From Avena insularis (Eukaryota > Streptophyta > Magnoliopsida > Poales > Poaceae): 64,000 nucleotides of DNA. How positions within the stretch are numbered: position 1 is the first letter of the stretch; every line of letters starts with the position of its first letter. The stretch lies in contig CM042697.1 of the NCBI GenBank assembly GCA_023614405.1, positions 464,238,744 to 464,302,743 of the forward strand, given 5' to 3'. Shown one piece after another: positions 9,448-21,246 of the stretch. The notes under the pieces were generated by a model. It was not told where the DNA came from and did no database searches. It was given only the letters and a program-made list of their open reading frames with translations. A program made the position numbers and the translations under genes.

Positions 9448-11426
9448 ACACTCGCTTGAGCTTGGCGACTAGGGCCTCGTAGCGGCACGAGGTCTTGAAG
9501 AAGTGGATCGCGGTGTCCGGGTGGATTCTGGCCGCGTTATACCATAGGTCTTGCCACCGTTGGACCCAACTGCGGGTCGACTCGCGGGGTCCCTGGACGC
9601 ATCGCTCTAGGTCCTCGATGGTGGTGGCGCGGGTGTAGGAACCCTCGAAGTGCCTGACAAAGGCGTCATACATTTCCTCCCAGGAGTCGATGCTATCCGC
9701 GGGGAGGGTGTTAATCCACTGTCTGCATGCTCCATCCATCATCAGGGGAAGGTAGCGGGTGGGGAGTAGATCGGTGTGGCCGGCAATTCCCATCGCCATG
9801 AGGTAAGTGTCCAGCCACACGGACGGACCGTACGAGGGGTCGTACTCCTTCGGCGCTTTGAAGTTCGTCGGGTATCTTTCGCCTCGGATCATCGGTCCGA
9901 AGCATTGGGGTCCAACTCGGCTCAGCGATCCGCTTGGTTCGCCATCGTGGCGGTTGGTGAGGGTATGCCTCAGGTCGTCGGGCTGGCGTGCGTGCCAGCT
10001 CTGGTTGTCGATGATATGGGTGCGCGCATCGACGGGCTGCCCGTTAGCAGCGACGAAGTTGTTCGCCGGCCGTGGGTTGTTGGTGGAGAGTGCCGCGTTC
10101 GTGGGTCGGTGTTGGAGCTGCAGGGGCTCGGGTGGTGGGCAGTTGAGGGTATTCGCCACCATTGGGTGGCCGCTCGAGGCCGCCCTACTGCCTGATGCAA
10201 GCGAGTACATCCGACCCTGTGAGTCGGCGCCCGCGTTTTGTTGCTCGACTGCTTTGGCAAGTAGAGCCTTGGCGTACTGGATCTGTAGGGCGCCTTCCTC
10301 GGTGAAGTTTATGTTGTCGACTGTTGCTCGGCTCGCGACGACATTGTCCATTGGAGTGGAGAATAGCGGGAGGCCGTTCGCATCTCCCTCGCGTGAGGAG
10401 ACCACGATCCTTGGTTGGTCACTGGGGGGCGCGCGGTTGGGTGGTGGTGGGGCGCCGTTGGCCATCGCGCCTGGTGGGGGTCGGTAGCTCCCTCCTGGGG
10501 GCGCGTTCTCGCAGATCGCGCGCTCGGCCGCGTGAGCCAGGTTGTTATCATCGTTGAAGTTTAGGGCGCGCCCCTGAATGGTAGGGTTTAGGCGCGAACT
10601 GATTCGGAGTTGGTGATAGCACGAAAGCTCCTGCGCTGTCACCTGCTCGAGGCGAAACTTTTCGCGCTCGGCTTGTTCTTTGCGAACCGCCTCCTCTAGC
10701 CGCAGGCAGAGTTCCTCGACCTCCGTTGTCGTTGCGTTTGGTGGAATCGGCGTGGAGAAGGGGTCTTGCGGGGGGTCGGCGCCAGTCGCCATGTAGGTCG
10801 CGACGTGGCGACCGGTTCCGTCGTGGAGGTCGGCGGAGTTCTCCGACCTGGAGTTGAAGTCGAAGATCCCAAGGATGGAGGGGTCCTCGAAGTCTCCGAC
10901 ATTGGAGACCTGGGTGATGGAGCCCGCGGGCGATGCGGCGACGATGGATCCGGCGGCCAATGCCGGGGTCGCCGAATCGACGTTGTCGTTGAGGGCTACG
11001 TCGTCCGTGGCCACGGTGGTTTCGGCCACGTGATTCGTACTCAGAGGCGAGGCGGTGGATCGTGCGGACCTGGCTCTCAGAGAGCCGGTCGCGTGGCGGT
11101 GACTCGCGGATGCGAGCCGAGTCCTCCGAAACGATGACGTCGGTGAGGCCGACGAAGAGGCTAATCGTGCCGACAGGCAAAATCACGCTGTGCGTGACGG
11201 GGCGTGCCGCTGGGACGTAGCTACTCGGCAAGATCTGGAGCATCTCGCCGATCGCGATCATGAGGCCGGTGGCGATCGACTCGTGGATGGGCAGATTGGA
11301 TCTCGCCGCAGAACACCGGCCTGACCGGCCAGGCCCAATGGTGGGTGCCACTGTCGTGGGAATGACCACAGCAGATGCTGCAATCGGCAGCGAGTAGTAG
11401 AACATAGGGCAAGGGCGGCCAGCCAT
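9448..11426 (-). pseudogene. Gypsy gag polyprotein, truncated by CACTA insertion
   Basis: The main frame starts at ATG 11029 (MAETTVATDDVALNDN...) and is open to 9448, about 527 codons. It includes an acidic N-terminus, a Glu/Arg-rich coiled-coil-like stretch (EELCLRLEEAVRKEQAEREK), a Pro-rich linker, and the Retrotrans_gag-type core PKEYDPSYGPSVWLDTYL, MYDAFVRHFEGSYTR and RSWVQRWQDLWYNAARI. It breaks off at YEALVAKLKR, where translation runs into the CACTA terminus. A further upstream frame from 11426 (MAGRPCPMFYYSLPIAASA) reads into the same region, suggesting a frameshift near 11040. The product would coat retrotransposon RNA in the cytoplasm. The zinc knuckle and pol are absent here because of the truncation. 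Confidence 0.8.
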
Positions 11427-11606
11427 CTGCGGTACGAGATGAGGGCGAAGATACAAGGTTTTACCCAGGTTCGGCCCCCCGGAGGGTAAAGACCTACTCC
11501 TGCTAGATTGTATTATGGAGAGAGTACAAGCGGCGACCTCGACGACTACGCGGCGAGTCGCTTGGGTGTATGATGGAACGTGTCCTCTATGCGTACCCTA
11601 GGGAGG

Positions 11607-11614
11607 TTTATATA
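11607..11614 (-). promoter_or_regulatory. TATA box of the Gypsy 5' LTR
   Basis: TATATAAA on the - strand, within GGTGAGCCTATATAAACC, about 180 bases upstream of the first gag-like frame. The position and context are typical of a plant LTR promoter. Confidence 0.6.
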
Positions 11615-11860
11615 GGCTCACCTCGCTAGGGTTTACAGATCTATAACCAAATTAGTTAAGGATTCGGAGGGTCTTTGACCTAGTCCGACTGGGCCTAGCT
11701 ACGCTTCTGGGCCTCCAGCTTCCAGTCGCCCGAGTCCTCGCCAAGTCTCTATCCAGTCGCCGTCCTGCAGGCCCACTCGCTGGCGGCTTGGGCCAATAGG
11801 AAACGTCTTGCTGGGCATACCCTGGTAGGCATATCCCCATCACTGGCAAGGCCGACGCCA

Positions 11861-12129
11861 TTTATGGTCACCACGTCTACGTGTTGGGGAACATGCGGGC
11901 GCCATGGATGAGTTGGGTCTACGCCGGAGGAGGAGACCCGTCAGGCTCCACCATCACATCCAGAGGTGCCTACACAGAGAAAAGGATATATTGAGATACA
12001 GAGGGGTGAGAGGAGGCCGTCGGGGAGGTCAGCAAGCCATGGAGAAGTTGGGGAGGTCAGCAAGCCATGGAGAAGTTGCGTGAGGCTTAGGCTAGACGCC
12101 CAGGCATTTATCTAACACATATATAATAC
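11861..12129. other. Unassigned junction segment with a 28-bp tandem duplication
   Basis: Between two Gypsy elements. It contains GGGGAGGTCAGCAAGCCATG repeated 28 bases apart (about 12019-12075). No ORF or terminal repeat explains it; it could be a remnant of the DNA into which the flanking elements inserted. Confidence 0.4.
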
Positions 12130-13855
12130 TCCATGGACTTACAAGCTCCCCTTTTATTTCACACCGCTGACATAAATAAACAAAAGATCATGATATCAAA
12201 TGGGTAATATGTACAGGTGTTGAAAGCGTTCCCCATGACATCATGGTTCTGCTAATTCAAAACTTATAAGTTCAAGCATATACAACATAGATGACACAAT
12301 GGTTCAAGTTTATTAGGTGCAAGAAGTAAAGTGGGTCATCAAATTTGTGAGAGCTTTAATCACTAATTTTCACATAACAAGTTTAATTTGGAAGATAGAT
12401 AAAACATGAATATACTTGGAATGGTGTAACACACCATGCATAGGAATTTATAGTGGACTCTTTGGAATAACATGGTTTCTTGGGATTTGTATGCATGAGT
12501 AGAGCTTACTCAGTACAAGTGGAGGCTAGCAAAATACTGGGAGCGACCAACTAAGAGAGAGCAATAATGGCCATAATCATGCAGAGCGATAAAATATTAT
12601 TAATCAAAGCATAATGTGGTATCACAAGTCAAAAACTAAATGATCATAGAGTCTAAGGTGACTGGTTCATAGTCATAACATGGTGTAAGCATGTGACAAG
12701 TCAACCCAAAAAAAGTATCAAAGGAGAATACCACAATATTTTGCTTTTGTATGCTAAAACAAAGCATGATTCTTTCAAGGCACATTAAGCAATCTCAATT
12801 GTTTGGAACAAGTCATGCTACAGCAATAATCACTAAGCATAAGGTCAAAGAAACATCTAGCATGACATGAGAAAGTCTAAGCCACAGTCAAAATGATGCT
12901 CCTTCTGTACCACTTAAGCATGAATCCTTCTACTCATTTCCAATACTAATCAACTTATTTGAAACAAAACATGAAAGCGGGGGTCTAACTAATTTATTCA
13001 AGAAAACCAAACAAAAGAAAACTAAAAACAAAAACTAAGATGCTCCAAGAACAACACAATAGTGCATGAAACAATAAAAATAAAGTGTCTAGAAAAAGAG
13101 ACCTGAGATTTTTTATTGATGAAGAAGGGGATGCCTTGGGCATCCCCAAGCTTTGACACTTGTACCTCTTGAATATTTATTGGGATGACACGGGGTGGCA
13201 TCCCAAAGCTTGATCTTTTGTCCATTCTTCATCTCATTATATCATTCTTCCCCTACACTTGAAAATTTCCTTCATACAAAACTTCACACAATCTTCATTA
13301 GCAACATTAGTGTATTCAAGATAATAAGCCTTTGGGTTTAGTTTCAACACAAGTAAAACTTCTATTAGAACACAAGCTACTGCAGCAATTCCTTTTAAAA
13401 TCTCAGGTGATCAAACAGAACTAAAAAAGAAACTGATTAAGAGGCAAATGCAAATAATGGCAGAAATCTATCAAAACAGACCAGCAGGTAAAAACCGATT
13501 TTTTTAGAAGACCTTCTGTTGCTCAAATCGAAATGTGTTGAACTTATGAAAGTTAGATAACAACCTGGGGGATAAGCTCAGAAAATTACAGCTCAATCCG
13601 ACATACTAGGGTTTTGCATGAATTTTTATAGTGAAGCACAAAAATCTATTTCGGGACAACAACTTTCCCAAATCTTACTTCTCTCTCATTAGAGGCTATT
13701 CTTGGCACAAAAACCACACAAAAAAGGATAAGGAGAGGTTATTACAGAATTAATAACTTCCAAGACTCAACAAAATAAAAACCTAACAAAATTTGTGTTA
13801 TCTCCCAATTAGTACTTTTCTTTAACGCATTTAAGTTAGGCATAGGAAGCAAGAA

Positions 13856-14455
13856 TCAAGTATTTTCAAATGAAGAAGCATTAACATCAAATTTTTCTTT
13901 AATAGGAGGAGCTAAAGGTATCTTCTCTCTCTTCTTAGGGAAGTGTTCTATACCTTTCTTGAGTGGGAATTGATATTTAATGGTGCCTTCCTTCATATCA
14001 ATAATGGCACCAACAGTTCTAAGAAAAGGTCTTCCCAAAATAATAGGACAAGAAGCATTACATTCAACATCCAAAACATAGAAATAAACAGGTACAATGG
14101 CATTGTTAACCATAATAAGAACATCATTAATACTCCCCATAAGTTTCTTTTTATCATTATCATCAAGATGGACATCTAAATAGCAGTCTTCCAAAGGTGG
14201 CAAATCAAGCATTCCATAAATCTTTCTAGGAATAATAGAGACACTAGAACCAAGGTCACATAAAGCTTTGAGATAAAAATCATGCACTTTCATATTAATG
14301 ATGGGTTCCCAACCATCTTCTAATTTCCTAGGAATAGAAGGTTTATGTTTCAATTTTTCTTCTTTAATTTTAATGAGAGCATCTGTAATGTGTTTTGTAA
14401 AAGCCATATTCATAGCACTATCATTAGGACTTCTAGCAAGCTTTTGTAGGAACAT
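13856..14455 (-). pseudogene. Gypsy gag-protease fragment (retroviral-type aspartic protease)
   Basis: An open 199-codon stretch. The protease core is visible: FYLKALCDLGSSVSIIPRKI carries the active-site region, with D-L-G in place of the usual D-S/T-G (D-L-G is common in Athila-type proteases). It is followed by the flap-like PVYFYVLDVE and the second motif CPIILGRPFLRTVGAIID. The C-terminal part (MKEGTIKYQFPLKKG) is also typical. The protein would cut the Gag polyprotein. The frame is the remnant of a longer ORF: frames on the gag side (14657-14938) are separated from it by stops. Neither integrase nor RT follows, so the element depends on others. Confidence 0.75.
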
Positions 14456-14656
14456 AATTACTTCAGAAATATTTCAACCATCAAGATCAAAATCAAACTT
14501 AGCATCCAAGGTAGTAGAACCATTGTTTCCGATATTTCAAAAAAATTCAGCATTCTTATTGGGTGTAGGAGTGGGGACTTCTTGTGGTTTGCTAGCATCA
14601 ACATTGGTAGTGGCAATAGTACAAATACTATTATTTCTAGCAATTTAATCTTCTAT

Positions 14657-14938
14657 TTACCACTTAGCATGCAATTTAGCTAACAGTCTAACATTTTCAT
14701 CAATTCTAAATTGTATGGCATGGGTAGTAGCATCATCAGAACTAGCACCAGAAAACTGCTCTTTCATAACAAAATTCAGTAGAGCAGGTTTAATTTCATA
14801 AAAAGTGGCATCAGGAGCAGGTGGAGCAATAGGCGTGCAAAGGAAATCATTGTTGTTTGTGCTAGTGAAGTCACACAACTTGGTGTTTTCAGGAGTATTC
14901 ATTTTTGCAAATGTGAAGCAAGCCAACATCAGTACCAA
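14657..14938 (-). pseudogene. Gypsy gag fragment (Athila lineage)
   Basis: 93 codons in frame. The stretch FYEIKPALLNFVMKEQFSGA is characteristic of Athila-type gag N-termini, followed by SSDDATTHAIQFRIDENVRLLAKLHAKW, which ends at a TAG. It lies between the primer site and the protease fragment, in the expected order. The intervening segment (14458-14656) is broken by stops and frameshifts. Confidence 0.65.
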
Positions 14939-15165
14939 CTAAAGCAGGAACTAATGTTTTGTGTGTTTTTTGTAAGAAAACGCAAACCAAACATAACTAA
15001 TTTTTTGTATTTTTGATAGAAATAAACAAGCAAAACAAAGCAAAAGAAACTAAGAAAAACAAAAACAAAGTAAAGAGATTGGTTGTGAGAGAATCCCCTT
15101 GCGAGAATCTTCTTTATCCTTGAAAGGTGAATGACGAGGAGGAAGAGATTGAAGCTATCCTTAAC

Positions 15166-15183
15166 TCCCCGGCAACGGCGCCA
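15166..15183 (-). other. Primer-binding site of the Athila-type Gypsy (tRNA-Asp-like)
   Basis: TGGCGCCGTTGCCGGGGA on the - strand, the primer site used by Athila/Sabrina-type elements. It places the 3' end of the 5' LTR at about 15192. LTR bases 15192-15207 then continue across the inserted Copia at 30327. Confidence 0.9.
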
Positions 15184-15207
15184 GAAAATCTTTATGCGAC
15201 TCAGTTG

Positions 15208-17051
15208 TGTAGGGGTTCATAGCATGGAAAACAAAAAATTTATACCGCATACAAACAAACAAGCCAAGATCTATCTACTAGATTGTAGCAACGAGTCGAT
15301 AGAATAACTCACCCTCGAAGATTCCAAAGTGTTTAACGAGAGCGGATTCTCGTGGGTGATGTAGTCGTACTCTTGCCGATCTCAAGATCGTGTAGACGAT
15401 CCTTCCGGCGCTGCGTTCCGGCAGCGCTTCCGCAGTCGGTCACACGTTCGGTACTTGATGAAGACTTTCCTCTCCCTTGTTCCAGCAGGCAGCGGAGGTT
15501 GTAGCACTCTCCTCGTGATTCCGGCAGCACGACGGCGTGGTACCGGAAGTAGAGGGGAGATCTCGCATGGCTTCGTATTAAGCCGGAGCGAGTATGGTGG
15601 ACTATGAGAGAGGCCTCGATGATCTACGGTTTAGACGCACCAAGGAGAGAGGGCTAGGCCGGCGGCTAGGGCTTGGGGAAGCCCAAGTCGGCGGCTAGGG
15701 TTTGCCCTAGGCGGCGGCAGCAGCAGGAGGTGGTGGCGCCGGCGGCTTAGGGCTAGGGTTTGGAGAGGGCAAGGTGTGTGTCTTGGAGGGGCAGCCCTGC
15801 CCCTCCTTATATAGGTGGGAGGGCGCGGCCAAGGGGAGGGGAGTCCCTCCCCAACTCGGCCTCCTTGGCCGGCGGTGGAGGGAGAGGGATTTGATTTATC
15901 CCTTTATTTTTCTCAGCGATGACACATAGTACATGATGCAACCATTCCAACTTGTTATGACACATTCATGTACCCTTCCCCTCCGGAGTGCCGGACATTC
16001 CGGAACCTTCTAGAACATTCCCGATGAAAACACCGCAACCATTCTCCAACCCCGAAACAGGACTTTCCTTATATGAATCTTATTCTCCGGACCATTCCGG
16101 ATCTCCTCGTGATATCCCGGATCCCATCCGAGACTCCGAACAACATTCGGTCTCTTACTCATCATTCCATAACTACTCAACAACATCGAATCCTTAAGTG
16201 TGTCTCCCTACAGTTCGTGAATTATGCGGACATGATCGAGACACTTCTCCGAACAATAACCAATAGAGGAATCTGGAAATTCATATGGCTCCCACATATT
16301 TCTACGATTACTTTGCGATCGAATGAACCACTTACATACGATACCAATTTCCCTTTGTCTCACGATAGTTTACTTATCCGAGGTTTTGATCGTCGGTATC
16401 TCTGCATACCTAGTTCAACATCGTTACTGATAAGTACTCTTTTCTCGTTCCCGTGATATGTGATCCCTTGTGAGCTAGTCACATGCTTGCAAGCTAATTG
16501 GATGACATTCCACCGAGAGGGCCCAGAGTATATCTATCCGTCATATGGATGGACAAATCCCACTCTTGATCCATGTGTCTCAACCAATACTTTCCAAACA
16601 CTCAATGCCACCTTTATAGCCACCCAGTTACGGTGTGGTGTTTGATGTCATCAAAGCATCCTTCTGGTGATGGTGATAAGCATGATCTCATGGTCGAAGG
16701 AATTATGTTACTATGTATCAGAAAGCATATAGCAATTGAACTATTAAAATGACTTAATCTTTATGCTACGCTTATCTATAGGAGTATGTCCATCATATCA
16801 TTCTCCTAACGATATGATCTTGTTGTTAATAACATCTCAATGTTCATGATAGGGAAACCACAATCATTTATTAACCAACAAGCTAGTATTATAAAGAGGC
16901 TTTACCAGGGACTCTAATTTAGTTTACAAATCACACAAGTATTAATGTTTCCTTGTTCATACTGTAATAGTATGAATGTAAACATTTATCATAAACACAA
17001 AGATATAATAATAATTACATTTATTAGTGCCTCTAGGGCATATCTCCAACA
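15208..17051 (-). repeat. Copia 3' LTR (1844 bp)
   Basis: Starts on the + strand with TGTAGGGGTTC and ends CATATCTCCAACA; on the - strand TGTTGGAGATATGCCC...CCCTACA. TATATAAGG on the - strand at about 15806-15813. Compared with the other LTR it lacks about 85-90 bases corresponding to roughly 29077-29164. By hand count the first ~345 bases differ at about 10 positions, so the insertion is not very recent. Confidence 0.93.
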
Positions 17052-17066
17052 GTCTCCCACTTGCAC
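17052..17066 (-). other. Copia polypurine tract
   Basis: GTGCAAGTGGGAGAC on the - strand, directly next to the 3' LTR start TGTTGGAGATATG. This is the expected priming site for plus-strand DNA synthesis. Confidence 0.8.
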
Positions 17067-17085
17067 TAGAGTCAACTAATCTAGA

Positions 17086-19482
17086 TTACATGGTAATATA
17101 CCGAACACCCATGGCAGTTTGGTGTTGGTCATGTTTTGCCCTCGGGAGAGGTTTAGTCAACGGATCTGCCACATTCAGATCTGTGTGTACTTTGCAAATC
17201 TTTATGTCACCATCTTGGACATGTTCTCGAATAGCGTGGAAATGTAGCTTGATGTGCTTCAGCTTCTTGTGTGACCTTGGTTCTTGCGCATTGGCTATGG
17301 CACCCATGTTATCACAGTAGATAGACATTGGGTCCAGCGCACTTGGAACCACACCGAGCTCTGTAATGAACTCTTTCATCCATATCGCTTCTTGTGAAGC
17401 CTCCGAAACAGCCATGTATTCCGATTCAGTTGAAGATCTCGCCACAATGCTTTGCTTTGCACTCCTCCAGCTAACTGCTGCACCATTCAAAGTAAATACG
17501 TATCGAGATTGTGTTTTAGAATCATCCGGATCGGTGTTCCAACTAGCATCGGTGTAACCATTAACAACGAGCTGTTCATCACCTCCATAAGAAAGAACCA
17601 TATCCTTAGTTCTTCTCAAGTACTTAAGGATGTTTTTGACCGATGTCCAATGATCCACTCATGGATCACTTTGATACCTGCTATTCAAACTAACAGCATA
17701 TGCAATGTTGGGTCTAGTACATAGCATGGCATACATTAGAGATCATATGGCTGAGGCATAGGGAGTTTTACTCATCCTTTCTCTATCTTCTGCCGTTGTT
17801 GGACTTTGAGTTTTACTCAAGGTCGTATTGGGCAACATGGGCAAGAACCCTTTCTTGCTATCTTCCATTCCAAACCTCTTTAGAACTTTGTCCAAATATG
17901 TACTTTGTGACAAGGATATTAGGCGTCTCGATCTATCTCTATAAATTTTTATGCCTAATATATAAGCTGCTTCGCCAAGATATTTCATTGAAAAACTATT
18001 ATTCAAATATTCCTTGACACTATTAAAAAGGTCTACATCATTCCCAATCAACATTGAGTATTAAGAATGCTACAGAGCTCCCACTCACTTTCTTGTAAAT
18101 ACAAGCTTCTCCATAAGTTTGTATAAAACCAAAACTTTTGATTACTTTATCAAAACGTTGATTCCATCTTCGGGATGCTTGCTTCAATCCATATATGGAC
18201 CGTTGAAGTTTGCATAGCTTGTTAGCATCTTTAGGATCGACAAAACCTTTGGGTTGCATCATATACAACTCTTCATCAATGTCTCCATTGAGGAACGCTG
18301 TTTTGACATCCATCTGCCATATCTCATAATCATAATATGCAGCGATTGCTAACATAATCCTCACAGACTTTAGCTTCGCTACTGGTGACAAGGTCTCATC
18401 GTAGTCAACTCCTTGAATTTGTCGAAACCCTTTTGCAACAATTCAAGCTTTATAGACAGTAACATTACCATCAGCATCTGTTTTCTTCTTGAAAATCCAT
18501 TTATTCTCGACAGCCTTCCGGCCATCCGGTAAGTCCACCAAAGTCCATACTTGGTTTTCGTACATGGATCCAATCTCGAATTTCATTGCTTCTTGCCATT
18601 TATTGGAATCTGGGCTCATCATCGCTTCCTCATATGTCGCAGGGTCATCGGTGTTGTCCACCAACATGACGCTCATAACGGGATCATACCAATCAGTAGT
18701 GGTACGAGTTCTCGTTGACCTGCGAGGTTCTGTAGCAACTACAACCGAAGTTTCATGATCATCATCATTAGCTTCCTCTCTTATTGGTGCAGGCACCACA
18801 TGAACTTCTTCCGGTGCTGCGCTACTCGCATGTTCGAGAGAAGGTTCGACAACCTCGTCGAGTTCTACTTTCCTTCCAGTCACTTCTTTCGAGAGAAATT
18901 CCTTCTCTAGAAAGGATCCATTCTTGGCAACGAAGATTTTGCCTTCGGATCTATGATAGAAAGTATACCCAATAGTTTCCTTTGGGTATCCTATGAAGAC
19001 GCATTTTTCCGCTTTGGGTTCAAGCTTGTCCGGCTGTAACTTCTTTACATAGGCTTCGCAACCCCAAACTTTAAGGAACGATAATTTAGGTTTCTTCCCA
19101 AACCATAATTCATACGGTGTCGTTTCAACGGATTTAGATGGTGCCCTATTTAAAGTGAATGCGGTTGTTTCTAATGCATAACCCCAAAATGATAGCGGTA
19201 AATCTGTAAGTGACATCATAGAACGAACCATATCTAAGAGAGTTCGATTACGATGTTCGGATACACCATTACGATGTGGTGTTCCTGGCGGTGTCAATTG
19301 TGAAAGTATTCCGCATTTCTTCAAATGCTCGCCAAACTCGTAACTTAGATATTCACCTCCACGATGAGATCGTAGAAATTTAATCTTCTTGTTACGTTGA
19401 TTCTCCACCTCACTTTGAAATTCCTTAAACTTCTCGAAAGTTTCGGACTTATGTTTCATGAAATAGATATACCCACAACGGA
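17086..19482 (-). pseudogene. Copia integrase, reverse transcriptase and RNase H, broken
   Basis: From 19482 the frame opens inside the integrase core at CGYIYFMKHKSETFEKF, followed by FLRSHRGGEYLSYEF, where the family has RSDRGGEY, so the second acidic residue appears lost. It continues through NGVSEHRNRTLLDMVRSMM to the Glu region and the linker DDPATYEEAMMSPDSNKW. RT: DVKTAFLNGDIDEELYMMQP is intact, but the YVDD box reads NVD and then shifts frame near 18055. RNase H (17658-17086) shows DASWNTDPDDSK, STESEYMAVSEAS and the end DLNVADPLTKPLPRAKHDQ. Several frameshifts separate the pieces. The N-terminal zinc-binding part of integrase is missing, deleted with the nested element's left junction. 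Confidence 0.88.
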
Positions 19483-20137
19483 CTTGTGTTTCCTGTAGGA
19501 TTGTAACCCTAGGATTGGACAAAACCCCTTAGAAAATATAGGAGTTGAATTTGTTCCAAAACTTATTTACAAACAATCTTGTAAACTCTTTCCTCAACCA
19601 TTTTGGTTTCAACTCTACATCTCTTCTACTTCAACTTGATGGATAAAGCCTACCCCATGGCCAAAGACTTCACCATGTGCAAAGGACTTCATCAACTCTA
19701 ATGATTTCAACATCTTCAACTCTAATGACTTCAACATCTTCAACATTTTCACCAAGGACTTCAATCTTGGATATCACTAAAGACTACAAGTGAGACAAGA
19801 AATATTTCTCAAGACTTGAAGACTAAGGAAACACAACTTGGGAATCATCAACACCTTTGAAGTTTTGTGACCAAGAATTTTCCCAAGGATACCAAGATCT
19901 TGTTCAAGAAGAATCAACTAAGAAGGATGGAAAGATTTCAAGTGAACCATATAGATGGACCACCATATTTAGTTAAGTCAAACACACTAACTTATGTGGT
20001 GTAACAAAAATATTTTTGGTTGCCTAAAAATATGCTTGAAACTTGTTGTTTGAGTGGAATGTTTTGTTTGTAATTGCTTGCACATTGCTTGTGTGAATTG
20101 TGATGTGTGTGGTTAGAACTATTTCCCTAGAAATCTT

Positions 20138-21139
20138 TTGCCTATTCTAATCCCAATCCAACCCAAACAGATGACTTCTCCAAGAGACTCCAACATCAAA
20201 GATGATGACAACAACAACCAAGAGACCAACATGAGAGAACAACTACTAGCAAACCAAACCCAGTTAAGCCAAGTGACAACTCAGCTTTTAGCCAACAACA
20301 ATGGATTAGACCCAACCATGCAAAGGTTTTTAAAAACTCAATCCCAATTGTTGCAAAGGATGGCCACTCAAATGATCAACATGGGAGACAACTCTTCCCA
20401 AGGAGTTTGTGACAACAAGGATGACAAAGATGTTATTCTAGAAGGAACCCAAGCTTGCAATATTTGTGGAGACAAGGATCACACTTCCAAGGAGCATGAA
20501 GATCAATGCCCCAATTGTGAAGAGGAACATCCAGTTGGCCAATGCCCCACATCTCAAGTTACTTGCTTCCTATGTGAAGGAAATAACCATGTCCCTATCC
20601 AATGCCCCATCTATTCCCTAGTTCAACAAAGGAAACAAGGTGGAGCACAACAACTGATTGCAGATTTTCATGAGAGAGCCAAGTCTACCAAGAAGGATGA
20701 GGACAAAGGAAAATCTCCACTTGTACCTCCATACAATATGACCCAATTTAAAGGACCAAAGAGGAGGCATATGAATTATCCAAAGAGCAATAGAAGGTCA
20801 AGGAAACCAGTAGACATTCCTACCTATGAGATAACATATGAAGAACATGAACTAGAAGCACTCCTAGCTTTGGAGAAACCCAAGAAGAAGAAGAACCAAG
20901 GAAACAAATAAGAGGCAATGATACCAAAGGAAAAGAAAGATATCAGCCAAGTGATGTGTTTCAATTGCAAAGAACCAGGACATTATGCAAGCAATTGTCC
21001 AGAAAAGATGAAGCACAAGATAAACAAGCCTATGAAGGATCTCAGCCTTGTCACATGTTTCAAGTGTGGAAACAAAGGACACTATGCAGATGTTTGCCCA
21101 GAGAGATTTCAACAAGATCCCAAGAAAGCCAAGATGTAA
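20138..21139 (+). pseudogene. Gag with multiple zinc knuckles, one in-frame stop
   Basis: A likely start is ATG 20171 (MTSPRDSNIKDDDNN). The N-terminal half is Gln/Asn-rich (LLANQTQLSQVTTQLLANN). Zinc-knuckle-like motifs follow in order: CNICGDKDHTSKEH (variant), CPNCEEEHPVGQC (variant), CFLCEGNNHVPIQC, then after an in-frame TAA at 20909-20911, CFNCKEPGHYASNC and CFKCGNKGHYADVC. The last three fit CX2CX4HX4C. Both halves are in the same frame, so the stop is a single nonsense change or a read-through site. Such knuckles package retrotransposon RNA. No capsid fold could be named with confidence. With no pol, movement would need another element's enzymes. Confidence 0.7.
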
Positions 21140-21246
21140 TTTAGTTGGAAATTTTTTAAGGGTGGTAGTACCCTAGTTGTTTTGAGCCAACTTGTAACCC
21201 CTAGCCTTCCCAAATCTCGGGACGAGATTTATTTTAAGGGTAGAAT

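Larger units (their letters stand above)
9448..11860 (-). mobile_element. Gypsy LTR retrotransposon, 5' LTR and gag only, cut by the CACTA
   Basis: Read on the - strand, an LTR-like region with TATATAAAC (11607-11614) precedes gag. The element stops abruptly at 9447/9448 where the CACTA begins; the rest of gag-pol must lie beyond the left end of the CACTA, outside the window. The outer LTR boundary is uncertain: a plausible start TGATGGGGATATGCC on the - strand lies near 11840. Exact LTR end and primer site were not fixed. Confidence 0.75.
12130..15207 (-). mobile_element. Athila-lineage Gypsy element, internal region (left part; split by Copia)
   Basis: On the - strand this is a 5'-to-3' internal domain: primer site at 15166-15183, gag near 14900, protease near 14000, then a long non-coding stretch containing GGGGATGCCTTGGGCATCCC (about 13126-13145), a sequence I associate with Sabrina/WHAM-type Triticeae elements. 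No integrase or reverse transcriptase was found, and no 3' LTR is present by 12130. It is therefore a non-autonomous or 3'-truncated copy. The element resumes at 30327 beyond the inserted Copia. The left limit is approximate. Confidence 0.75.

Noticed and set aside
9776..11137. + strand ORFs opposite gag
   Set aside because: Shadows of the gag reading frame in GC-rich DNA.
12082..12086. GAGGC as the left target duplication of the Athila-type Gypsy
   Set aside because: The bases after it do not look like the inverse of an LTR end, so the match to 31866-31870 is treated as chance.
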